From assembly GCA_028817405.1 (NCBI GenBank), contig JAPPPS010000117.1:1-38142 (forward strand): a stretch of DNA of 38,142 nucleotides, written 5' to 3'. Positions 7,394-13,774 of the stretch are shown in pieces (positions within the stretch are counted from its first letter, which is position 1; every line of letters begins with the position of its first letter). The DNA comes from Gammaproteobacteria bacterium (GTDB lineage Bacteria > Pseudomonadota > Gammaproteobacteria > Arenicellales > Poriferihabitantaceae). The translations under genes and the position numbers were made by a program. The notes under the pieces are model-generated. The model was not told the DNA's origin and did not search any database. It worked only from the letters and a program-made list of their open reading frames with translations.

Positions 7394-8056
7394 CTACCAC
7401 GGCAGCGTTTGGCCCTCCGCGTGGCGGAATTCGCCGCTGTTTTCCAAGCGCAATTCGTCCATCCGCGCGATGAGGCCGCGCGCCGCTTCGGCCGGCTCGA
7501 TGCCGCGCCGGCCGGTCATCTCGGTGGCCACCAAACCGGGGTGCAGCAACCGCACCGCGACACCGCGCGCGCGCAGGTCGAGCGCGAGGTTGACGCCGGC
7601 CATGTTCACCGCGGCCTTGGACATGCGGTAGCCGTAGATGCCGCCGGAGGTGTTGTCGCCGAGCGAGCCGACGCGGCTGGAGACGATGCCGATTTTGGCC
7701 CCGGGCGCGAGGCAATCTTGCAGCGCATGCACGACGCGCAGCGGCCCCAGCGCGTTGACTTTGAACTGCGCGAGGATGCGCTCGAAGTCGAGGTCGTCCA
7801 AGGTTTCGCGGCTGAGAATGCCGGCGTTGTGGATGAGTTGGTCGATTTTGGTGTCGGTCAATTGGTGCGCCAACTTGGCGACCGCGCCGGCATCCGCGAC
7901 ATCGACGCCGCCGATGACGGTGACGCCGAGGCCGGCCAGTTCATCGGCGGCCGGGGCGCGGCAGGTGGCGATGACGCGGTCGCCGCGCGCGGCCAATTGG
8001 CGGCAGAGTTCCAAGCCGATGCCGCGGCTGGCGCCGACCACGAGGCAGGTGGGCAT
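7394..8056 (-). CDS. Short-chain dehydrogenase/reductase (SDR)
   Basis: NAD(P)-dependent oxidoreductase of the classical SDR fold. The Rossmann motif GASRGIG lies near the N-terminus, NAG in the middle, and the catalytic Ser (IVSSRVGS) and YxxxK (YGYRMSKAA) follow. The start MPTCLVVGASRG at 8056 is supported by GAGG eight bases upstream. 220 residues. It leads the minus-strand unit SDR-ygfB-pepP-ubiH-ubiI-fur and has a good promoter (8097-8125). The overall look is of the C-factor-like SDR group. The substrate is unknown, and a link to ubiquinone synthesis is not supported beyond position. Confidence 0.85.
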   Translation of the reverse strand: MPTCLVVGASRGIGLELCRQLAARGDRVIATCRAPAADELAGLGVTVIGGVDVADAGAVAKLAHQLTDTKIDQLIHNAGILSRETLDDLDFERILAQFKVNALGPLRVVHALQDCLAPGAKIGIVSSRVGSLGDNTSGGIYGYRMSKAAVNMAGVNLALDLRARGVAVRLLHPGLVATEMTGRRGIEPAEAARGLIARMDELRLENSGEFRHAEGQTLPW

Positions 8057-8096
8057 GGCGAATTCCTCATAAAAAGGCGGGACAAAAGACGCGGCT

Positions 8097-8125
8097 ATTC
8101 TAATGCGCGCGCGGGCTGGGGGCAA
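8097..8125 (-). promoter_or_regulatory. sigma-70-like promoter of the SDR-ygfB-pepP-ubi operon
   Basis: On the minus strand, TTGCCC (8125-8120), a 17-bp spacer and TAGAAT (8102-8097), about 40 bp upstream of the SDR start codon. Confidence 0.6.
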
Positions 8126-8149
8126 CGCGGGCGGCGGCGGTGGGCGGCG

Positions 8150-8234
8150 CACGACGGTGGGCGGCGACGGTGGAGCGGCCGGCGACGGTGGAGCGGCGAC
8201 GGTGGGGTACCGGCGCGCGGCGGTGGGCGACGGT
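8150..8234. repeat. GGCGACGGTGGAGC tandem array in the divergent intergenic region
   Basis: Three to four units around GGCGACGGTGGAGCGG and GGGCGACGGT lie between the two divergent promoters. The array has the same GACGGT core as the coding-region expansions. No gene is visible in the 284-bp gap. Confidence 0.65.
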
Positions 8235-8279
8235 CGCGGGTCGCGGCGTTCGACGGGTTGCGATTTTTGCCGGAATCGT

Positions 8280-8308
8280 TTGACGCGCGCCGGCCGGGGA
8301 TTTATAGT
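8280..8308 (+). promoter_or_regulatory. sigma-70-like promoter of the zapB-like/zapA unit
   Basis: TTGACG (8280-8285), a 17-bp spacer and TATAGT (8303-8308), ending about 32 bp before the GTG start of the coiled-coil gene. Confidence 0.7.
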
Positions 8309-8340
8309 CGCGGCATTCCACCACCAACGGCATCTTTCCC

Positions 8341-8541
8341 GTGCAACAGACCATCCAAAAACTCGAGCGGCGCATCACCGATTTGATTCGCCTGACCGAG
8401 GACTTAAACCGCGAGAACGAGACGCTGCGCAGCGACTCGCGCGTGCTGCGTCAAGAGTTCAAATCGCTGCAGGAAAAAAACAAAATCGCGCGCAGCCGCG
8501 TCGGGCAAATCGTGGCCCGCCTGCAGTCCATGCAAGACTGA
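8341..8541 (+). CDS. Small ZapB-like coiled-coil protein (TIGR02449 type)
   Basis: 66-residue all-helical protein starting at GTG. Its heptad-like run (LERRITDLIRLTEDLNRENE) and the end KNKIARSRVGQIVARLQSM match the small family that sits directly upstream of zapA in many gammaproteobacteria. It is predicted to form a coiled coil and perhaps to act with ZapA at the Z-ring; that role is inferred from position and resemblance. It ends 20 bp before zapA, with a short ACCGTCACCGTC repeat between them. Confidence 0.8.
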   Translation: MQQTIQKLERRITDLIRLTEDLNRENETLRSDSRVLRQEFKSLQEKNKIARSRVGQIVARLQSMQD

Positions 8542-8561
8542 CCGTCACCGTCGCCAATTCC

Positions 8562-8867
8562 ATGAGCGAAAAGCAAAGCGTCAAAGTCAGCATCATGCAG
8601 CGCGAGTTCACGGTCGCCTGCAGTCCGGATGAGAGCCGCGGCGTGGTCGAGGCCGCGGCTTATCTCGACCGGCAAATGCGCGCCGTCTCCAAAGGCGCGC
8701 AAGTGCTCAGCATCGACCGCTGCGCCATCATGGCCGGCCTCAACATCAGCCATGAATTACTGACGCTGCGCGAATCGCTGGACGACAACGAACAACTCAA
8801 CGCCCGCTTGGAACGCCTGCACACCCAAGTCGACCAAGCGGTCAACGGCATGCAAGCGGACGACTGA
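8562..8867 (+). CDS. zapA: Cell division protein ZapA
   Basis: FtsZ-ring-associated protein that bundles FtsZ filaments. The N-terminal globular part has KVSIMQREFTVACSPDE and AAAYLDRQMRAV. The middle has IDRCAIMAGLNISHELL, and a C-terminal coiled-coil helix follows (LNARLERLHTQVDQAV). 101 residues, normal length. It is the second gene of the plus-strand unit. The stop codon lies 4 bp from the convergent glutamine-synthetase stop, which leaves no room for the 6S RNA that often follows zapA. Confidence 0.92.
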   Translation: MSEKQSVKVSIMQREFTVACSPDESRGVVEAAAYLDRQMRAVSKGAQVLSIDRCAIMAGLNISHELLTLRESLDDNEQLNARLERLHTQVDQAVNGMQADD

Positions 8868-8871
8868 ACCG

Positions 8872-10188
8872 TCAACAATCCAGCGTATGCGCATACTCCC
8901 ACTGACTGATGGCGCGGGTGTATTCATTCCATTCCTCGCGCTTTAACTTGCAATAACTCTCCACCAACTCGGCGCCGAGTTGCGCTTTCAGCGCGTGGTT
9001 TTTCTCGGTGGCGCGAATCGCATCCAGCAAATTCAGCGGCAACTTCTTCAGCCCTTTGGCTTTGTGGCCCTCGGTGTACATATTGATGTCGAGCCGCTTG
9101 CCGGGGTCGCGTTGATGCGCGATACCGTCCAGGCCCGCGGCGAGAATGCCGGCCTGCATCAAATACGGATTGGCGGCGCCGTCCATTAAACGCAGTTCAA
9201 ACCGGCCTTTGTCGGGGACGCGAATCATGTGCGTGCGGTTGTTGCCGGAATAACTCACCGCATTCGGCGACCAAGTCGCGCCGGACACGGTGCGCGGCGC
9301 GTTGATGCGTTTATAACTGTTGACCGCCGGATTAAAAATCGACGCCAGCGCTTCGACATGCTCCATAATGCCGCCGAGAAATTGATACGCCAACTTCGAC
9401 AACCCCAGTTCGTCGCGCGCGTTCATAAACAAATTCTTGCCGCCGGCCTTGTCCCACAATGAAACATGCGCGTGGCAACCGTTGCCGGTTAAATGCGCGA
9501 ACGGTTTCGGCATAAAAGTCGCGCGCAGGCCATGGTTTTCGGCGATTTGCCGCACCATGTACTTGAAGAACACATGACGGTCGGCGGTGCGCAGGCAGTC
9601 GTCATAATCCCAGTTCATTTCGAACTGGCCGTTGGCATCCTCGTGGTCGTTTTGGTACGGCCCCCAGCCGAGCGCGAGCATACTGTCGCAAATCGCCGAC
9701 ACCACATCATATCTCCGCATCAGCGCCGACTGGTCATAGCACGGCTTCGCCTGCGTGTCGCGCGCATCGGCGATGCGAATCGCGTCGCCGTCGCCATCCG
9801 CCGCGAGCAAAAAATACTCGCACTCCACGCCGGTTTTCATGCGGTAGCCGGCTTGGCGCGCCTTGTCGATTTGCGCTTTCAGCGCGACCCGCGGCGACGC
9901 GGCCACCGGCGCGCCGTCCATGTACAAATCGCCGGCCAGCCAGCCGACTTCCGGCCGCCACGGCAGTTGAATCAAACTGTCCGGATCCGGCAGCGCAAAC
10001 ATATCCGGATGCGCCGGCGTCATGTCCAGCCAGGCCGCAAACCCGGCGAACCCCGCGCCCTCTTTCTGCATGCCGCCGATGGCCCGCGCCGGCACCAACT
10101 TCGCCCGCAACACGCCGAACAAGTCGACAAAACTGATGAGGAAATAACGGATTTTCTTTTGCTTGGCGATGGTGGATAGGTTTGCCAT
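8872..10188 (-). CDS. Type III glutamine synthetase family protein (GlnT/GMAS-like)
   Basis: ATP-dependent glutamate ligase of the glutamine-synthetase superfamily. It resembles the GlnT-type 'type III glutamate-ammonia ligase' group that also contains gamma-glutamylmethylamide synthetase. Visible motifs: VDLFGVLRAKLVP near the N-terminus, metal site GVECEYFL, YQNDHEDANGQFEMNW, FAHLTGNGCHAHVSLW, and the ATP/glutamate-binding NRTHMIRVP with FELRLMDGAANPYL. 438 residues. The start at 10188 has a strong promoter upstream. The acceptor could be ammonia or methylamine. It faces zapA tail to tail, and its nearest partners by theme are the aminotransferase and amidinotransferase downstream of 12.7 kb. 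Confidence 0.87.
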   Translation of the reverse strand: MANLSTIAKQKKIRYFLISFVDLFGVLRAKLVPARAIGGMQKEGAGFAGFAAWLDMTPAHPDMFALPDPDSLIQLPWRPEVGWLAGDLYMDGAPVAASPRVALKAQIDKARQAGYRMKTGVECEYFLLAADGDGDAIRIADARDTQAKPCYDQSALMRRYDVVSAICDSMLALGWGPYQNDHEDANGQFEMNWDYDDCLRTADRHVFFKYMVRQIAENHGLRATFMPKPFAHLTGNGCHAHVSLWDKAGGKNLFMNARDELGLSKLAYQFLGGIMEHVEALASIFNPAVNSYKRINAPRTVSGATWSPNAVSYSGNNRTHMIRVPDKGRFELRLMDGAANPYLMQAGILAAGLDGIAHQRDPGKRLDINMYTEGHKAKGLKKLPLNLLDAIRATEKNHALKAQLGAELVESYCKLKREEWNEYTRAISQWEYAHTLDC

Positions 10189-10221
10189 GATGCGCCTCGG
10201 CGGTCGAGTTGAAGTCGGCGA

Positions 10222-10250
10222 ATGATAGATTCAGATGCGGATTTCGTCAA
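10222..10250 (-). promoter_or_regulatory. promoter of the glutamine-synthetase-like gene
   Basis: Minus strand TTGACG (10250-10245), 17-bp spacer, TATCAT (10227-10222), about 34 bp before the start codon. Confidence 0.65.
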
Positions 10251-10270
10251 GAAAAAAATTTGGAAATATC

Positions 10271-10299
10271 TTGAATTGCCGTTTTTTATCGGCTATTTT
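10271..10299 (+). promoter_or_regulatory. possible promoter of brnT-brnA
   Basis: TTGAAT (10271-10276), 17-bp spacer, TATTTT (10294-10299). The ATG at 10309 would then be almost leaderless. BrnT/BrnA complexes usually repress their own promoter, but I see no convincing operator palindrome. Confidence 0.4.
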
Positions 10300-10308
10300 C
10301 CATGCATC

Positions 10309-10584
10309 ATGGTGAAATTCCAATTCGATGAACGAAAGAGTCGAGCCAATCTTGACAAGCACGGCATCAGTTTTATCGACGCTCAAGCGTTGTGGAACGA
10401 CCCGGACTTGCTCAAAATCCCCGCGCGACCCACCACGGGCGAAGCACGAACCTTGCTCATCGGAAAACTCCGCGGCAGACACTGGTCGGCCGTGGTAACG
10501 CTCAGAGACGACGAAGTCCGGATTATATCGGTTCGTCGTTCCCGGACCAAAGAGGTGCAACTTTATGAAAGCCAAAGAGTTTGA
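10309..10584 (+). CDS. brnT: BrnT-family type II toxin (DUF497)
   Basis: 91-residue ribonuclease-type toxin of the BrnT family. It fits the family in MVKFQFDERKSRANLDKHGISF, the DAQALWNDP segment, and the C-terminal EVRIISVRRSRTKEVQLYE. The start at 10309 gives the usual ~90-residue length; an upstream in-frame ATG at 10222 would add an unlikely leader. It overlaps brnA by 20 bp in another frame, as is typical for this pair. DNA here is AT-richer than the surrounding operons, suggesting acquisition. Confidence 0.9.
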   Translation: MVKFQFDERKSRANLDKHGISFIDAQALWNDPDLLKIPARPTTGEARTLLIGKLRGRHWSAVVTLRDDEVRIISVRRSRTKEVQLYESQRV

Positions 10585-10819
10585 CGCGGCATTTGACCGC
10601 GGCGAAGACATCACGCCGTATCTCGACTTATCGAGAGCCAGCCGTCCCAACCAAGCGCAAAAACGGGTGAATGTCGATTTTCCCGTCTGGATGCTCGCGT
10701 CTCTGGACCGCGAAGCCAATCGACTCGGTGTCACCCGGCAGTCGATTATCAAAGTATGGCTTGCCGAGCGTTTGGCGCATGCCAATTCGGCCGGCCGCGA
10801 GCGCCATGGCGGCGGGTAG
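10565..10819 (+). CDS. brnA: BrnA-family antitoxin (ribbon-helix-helix)
   Basis: 84-residue antitoxin partner of BrnT. The core KRVNVDFPVWMLASLD followed by REANRLGVTRQSIIKVWLAERL is a ribbon-helix-helix DNA-binding domain of the CopG/BrnA sort. The N-terminal part (EFDAAFDRGEDITPYLDL) is the usual toxin-contact region. It would neutralise BrnT and repress the operon. The short GRERHGGG end looks unremarkable. Confidence 0.88.
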   Translation: MKAKEFDAAFDRGEDITPYLDLSRASRPNQAQKRVNVDFPVWMLASLDREANRLGVTRQSIIKVWLAERLAHANSAGRERHGGG

Positions 10820-10890
10820 GCCGGCCATGGCGCCGCTCCGCTTGGGTTAACTCGCCGCGCATCACCTATCGAAACGAATCAATGATCGCT

Positions 10891-11052
10891 ATGCAAACCT
10901 ACGGCACCGTAGCCATCCGCCGCAAAAACATCGCGCACTGGATTCATCCGTGAGTCGACATTGCCGTTTTTGCTGGCGCAGGACCGTTGGCGTTAGTCAA
11001 CGCCGAAATACGGGAGTCCATGTGCAACTCGCGCGACAACCGACTTCTCGAT
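10891..11052 (+). pseudogene. 5' remnant of a class III aminotransferase
   Basis: Conceptual translation begins MQTYGTVAIRRKNIAHWIHP, then a stop. Reading through the stop continues in the same frame with VDIAVFAGAGPLALVNAE and ends ...CNSRDNRLLD. This aligns along its whole length with the first ~54 residues of the intact aminotransferase at 13775 (TPAIRRKDIAHQVHP, then the same spacing to CDSDGNWYLD). The stop (TGA) replaces a Trp codon, and one extra codon is present. Homology ends just before the darT ribosome-binding site, so the gene was cut here by the insertion or deletion that brought in darT. Confidence 0.8.
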
Positions 11053-11067
11053 AGTTAGGAGGAAACG

Positions 11068-11700
11068 ATGAATTTTAGCGACCACTTGACCGAAAAAGGT
11101 GTGAAAAACCTTTTTTATCTGACCGCGTTGGAGAATTTGGAATCCATACTTGAGCGCGGGATTCTATGCCGCGACTTGGCCCGGCAACACATAAAAGTGG
11201 ACATCTCTTCTGACCGTGTGCAACGCGGTCGAATGGAAAATTTTCCGAATGTCCATCAACATGTCCCGTTGTATTTCGCTCATAACACTCCAATGCTTTA
11301 TGTTTGCGTCTCACCGAAGAGGGGCAATAATCAATCTGTCATTTTGCTTAAAATTTCAAGCGAAGTCGCAAATTTTGATGCGGTTTGTTTTTCTGATGGA
11401 AAAACAGCAAACGGAGCCAATTTATACACCAACCCCGATGATTTGAAAAAATTGGATTGGGAAATCATCAATAGCGACCTTTCTGCCTGGGGGGAAGATC
11501 GATCTGGAAGGGATTGGCCGGACATCAGGTCATCAGAAATCTTTGTACCGAAAGAATGCGATGCATTTTATATTCGGGGCATCTATTTTCAATCTCGACT
11601 TGCCGAAGGGTGGTCAAAAGTAGGAAAAATCCTGGAACATGCTTCATGGTCGGGTAAAATTTTTGTCGAAAATTCTTTGACAGAAAAAGGCATTTGGTAA
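11068..11700 (+). CDS. darT: DarT-like DNA ADP-ribosyltransferase toxin (DUF4433)
   Basis: Toxin of the DarT type, which attaches ADP-ribose to a base (thymidine or guanosine, by subtype) in single-stranded DNA using NAD. Family marks: LFYLTALENLESILERGIL (15-33), the Arg-bearing SSDRVQRGR (48-55), VPLYFAHNTPMLY (66-78), VCFSDGKTA (106-114), LKKLDW and SEIFVP (156-161), with Glu157 in the position of the catalytic Glu. 210 residues. The start is fixed by AGGAGG at 11057-11062. The DNA is markedly AT-richer than the surroundings. It is followed at once by the macro-domain gene. Subtype is not certain from sequence alone. Confidence 0.85.
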   Translation: MNFSDHLTEKGVKNLFYLTALENLESILERGILCRDLARQHIKVDISSDRVQRGRMENFPNVHQHVPLYFAHNTPMLYVCVSPKRGNNQSVILLKISSEVANFDAVCFSDGKTANGANLYTNPDDLKKLDWEIINSDLSAWGEDRSGRDWPDIRSSEIFVPKECDAFYIRGIYFQSRLAEGWSKVGKILEHASWSGKIFVENSLTEKGIW

Positions 11701-11701
11701 A

Positions 11702-12244
11702 GTGAAAAAGCAAAACATCTCATTAAAGCGCAGGAACCTGTTCGACAGCAACGCGCAAACCTTATGCAACGCGGTGAACACCGTGGGGGTTATGGGCGCA
11801 GGCATCGCCAAGGAATTCAAGTCGCGTTACCCGGAAATGTTTGCCGACTACAAGCAAAGATGCGAGGAGAAGCGCGTGCTGATTGGCAAGCCGTATTGCT
11901 GGAAACCGGCGGATGAATCCGCGCGCTGGGTGCTCATCTTCCCGACCAAACGGCACTGGCGAAATCCATCGCAAATCGAGTGGCTGGAAAGCGGATTGCA
12001 ACACCTCACTGAAAACTACAAAAAATGGGGCATCCGTTCGCTGGCGATGCCCGCATTGGGGTGCAGTTTGGGCGGGCTGGACTGGAAACAGGTAAGACCG
12101 CTAATGGAAAAGTATCTGGACGAGATGGATGTGCCTGTGGAAATTTACGAGCCGCTTCCAAACAGCAAAAAACACATCCGGAAACGTCGAATCCGTTCTC
12201 GTAAAAAACGACCCGCATCTCTGAAGCAACGCGCTTTGTTTTAG
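11702..12244 (+). CDS. darG: DarG-like macrodomain antitoxin (single-domain, short)
   Basis: Macrodomain ADP-ribosylglycohydrolase expected to remove ADP-ribose that DarT places on DNA. Visible: NTVGVMGAGIA (26-36), FPTKRHWR (80-87, with Lys83 at the position of the catalytic Lys of DarG), PALGCSLGGLDW (117-128) and VRPLMEKYL. GTG start one base after the darT stop, so translationally coupled. Canonical DarG proteins carry a second C-terminal domain that binds DarT. This one ends at 180 residues, with only a Lys/Arg-rich tail (KKHIRKRRIRSRKKRP) after the macrodomain. It may neutralise only enzymatically, or the tail may localise it to DNA. Confidence 0.85.
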   Translation: MKKQNISLKRRNLFDSNAQTLCNAVNTVGVMGAGIAKEFKSRYPEMFADYKQRCEEKRVLIGKPYCWKPADESARWVLIFPTKRHWRNPSQIEWLESGLQHLTENYKKWGIRSLAMPALGCSLGGLDWKQVRPLMEKYLDEMDVPVEIYEPLPNSKKHIRKRRIRSRKKRPASLKQRALF

Positions 12245-12320
12245 TCAAACATTTGCGTTATCGCAACCCGCCTTTTCCCGCGGGCGGAGTTGCGCTTGCG
12301 AGGCGAATCCAAGTTTGCGC

Positions 12321-12584
12321 TTACTCCGATATTTTTGTGAAGCGCACTTCGTCGCGTGAAATTTGTTCCACATCCCATCCTTTCTTTTTCGCCCATGGCG
12401 TTAACTCTTTGTGTTCTACAAAATTGTAATCAAAAGAATCGGGGTGCGGTGTAGGTGAGGGGAATGCGCACGCAATAATTTCGTACGAAAAATAAATTTC
12501 CTCCGCCGAACCGGATTCGCCAAGATGTCGCTCCAAAACAGCAAGATGTTTCGGTGCTTCACTTTTCGCTTGTTGATAATCCAT
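12321..12584 (-). CDS. Small protein of unknown function
   Basis: 87-residue ORF starting MDYQQAKSEAPKHLAVLERHLG and ending DVEQISRDEVRFTKISE. GAGAGAAG lies just upstream of the ATG. Mixed charge, no membrane segment, no motif I recognise. Composition is AT-rich like darT/darG, and it is convergent with darG, so it is probably part of the same acquired segment. Confidence 0.5.
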   Translation of the reverse strand: MDYQQAKSEAPKHLAVLERHLGESGSAEEIYFSYEIIACAFPSPTPHPDSFDYNFVEHKELTPWAKKKGWDVEQISRDEVRFTKISE

Positions 12585-12621
12585 CGACTTCTCTCGATTT
12601 TAACGGTTGAGGTTACGCCCA

Positions 12622-12771
12622 TTATTCTACACCGTAGGTCAATTGCAATGTCGCGTGCAACAGGGCATTCGCGCCGGTCTCAATGTATTTTGGTTCGGCG
12701 GATTCGACTTCGTTGTGGCTAATCCCATCGGCGGACGGCACCGCAACCAGCGTATCAGCCGACATATCATA
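12622..12771 (-). pseudogene. C-terminal remnant of an M20 carbamoylase / allantoate amidohydrolase
   Basis: The minus-strand frame reads TLVAVPSADGISHNEVE, then GANALLHATLQL and a stop. This is the C-terminal signature of M20 N-carbamoyl-amino-acid hydrolases, whose usual form is close to DGISHNEAE followed by GANVLLHAVLEL. Nothing upstream in this frame encodes the rest of such an enzyme; it is replaced by the amidinotransferase 3' end, which the fragment touches. It therefore looks like a deletion scar. It differs from the intact M20 gene at 25788 (which has GKSHCPEEW), so it is not a simple copy of it. Confidence 0.6.
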
Positions 12772-13684
12772 CCGCATCCGCGGCGTCGCGCCGCAGGGCT
12801 TGGCACAGGCAATGGACACCGCCGCCGCCGAGTGTGAACATCGACATATCCGGCGCGAAAACCTCGTAGTTGCGCGCGCGCAGTTGGCTGATGAGTTGCT
12901 CGCATCCTTTCATCGCCAGTACGCGCCGATCGCCCAGGCTGACCAGATTGACGCCGAGATTTTTCGCCTCGCCGTAGCCGACTTCGATGAAATCAAACCC
13001 TTTGCCGCGCAACCAGTCCACCAGCCAATCCTCAAGCGCATCCACGCAGGCGACCAACAACTTCGGCGCCAGCGGCACGACCAGGCCGTCCATGTGAACG
13101 AATTCGCGCGAAATCGGCGCCACTTGCGCTTCCCAGCCTTCCTCGCGCACCCAGCCCGCCACTTGCTCGGCGCCGGCTTTTTCGGAGCGCTCGCCGCAGT
13201 AGCCGATGAGCGCCAGGCCGGGCTCAAGGATGACGAAATCGCCGCCCTCGAAATGCCCGGCGGTGGCGTATTTCCAAATCGGAATGCGGTGTTGCTGGTA
13301 AAACCGAATCGCGGTGACATAATCGGCGCGCCGGCATTTCAGTTGCATGTGGCAGATGAGCGCGCCCCACGGAGTCATCACGCTGGAATCGCGGGCGAAG
13401 AAGTTGCGGTGCAGGGCCTCGTCCGCGTCGAGATAGTGGCAGGCGACGCCGGCCGTCTCATAGACGCGCACCATTTCCGCGTGCTGCGCGGCGGCCAATT
13501 CCGCGTCGAAAGCGACGCCGGTTTGGTGCTGATTTTGCAGCGTGCGGGCGATAATCGGCCCGGCGTCGACCCAGCGGTAGTATACTGGCCGGCCGAGCAG
13601 CACATCGCGCAAGCGGGCGTAATCATTGTCGATGCCCCAAGGTATGGCGGCGGGCGGGTGGCGGGATTCACCGTGGGCAAGCAT
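12767..13684 (-). CDS. Amidinotransferase / arginine-deiminase superfamily protein
   Basis: Guanidine-modifying enzyme fold (amidinotransferase, ADI/DDAH superfamily), acting on arginine-like or other guanidino substrates. Visible: FARDSSVMTPWG (96-107), GHFEGGDFVIL (143-153), HMDGLVVPL (197-205), and the C-terminal GGGGVHCLC with the probable catalytic Cys292. Start ATG at 13684 preferred; an in-frame TTG lies at 13705. 305 residues. Divergent from the aminotransferase across 90 bp, suggesting shared control. Deiminase versus transferase activity cannot be decided here. The 3' end abuts the carbamoylase remnant, so its former downstream partner has probably been lost. Confidence 0.82.
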   Translation of the reverse strand: MLAHGESRHPPAAIPWGIDNDYARLRDVLLGRPVYYRWVDAGPIIARTLQNQHQTGVAFDAELAAAQHAEMVRVYETAGVACHYLDADEALHRNFFARDSSVMTPWGALICHMQLKCRRADYVTAIRFYQQHRIPIWKYATAGHFEGGDFVILEPGLALIGYCGERSEKAGAEQVAGWVREEGWEAQVAPISREFVHMDGLVVPLAPKLLVACVDALEDWLVDWLRGKGFDFIEVGYGEAKNLGVNLVSLGDRRVLAMKGCEQLISQLRARNYEVFAPDMSMFTLGGGGVHCLCQALRRDAADAV

Positions 13685-13774
13685 CGTGATGTTCCGGTAA
13701 TCCAACGGTTAAAGTGTCAAGTGCGAAATCACTCGACCGGTCAATCTAACACATTTTTACACGCGCAAATCATC

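Noticed and set aside
8541..8875. 6S RNA (ssrS) expected after zapA
   Set aside because: Only 4 bp separate zapA from the convergent gene, and no 6S-like structure is visible there.
12683..13774. Upstream extension of the aminotransferase frame
   Set aside because: It overlaps the amidinotransferase on the other strand, has no family resemblance, and the aminotransferase begins naturally at 13775.
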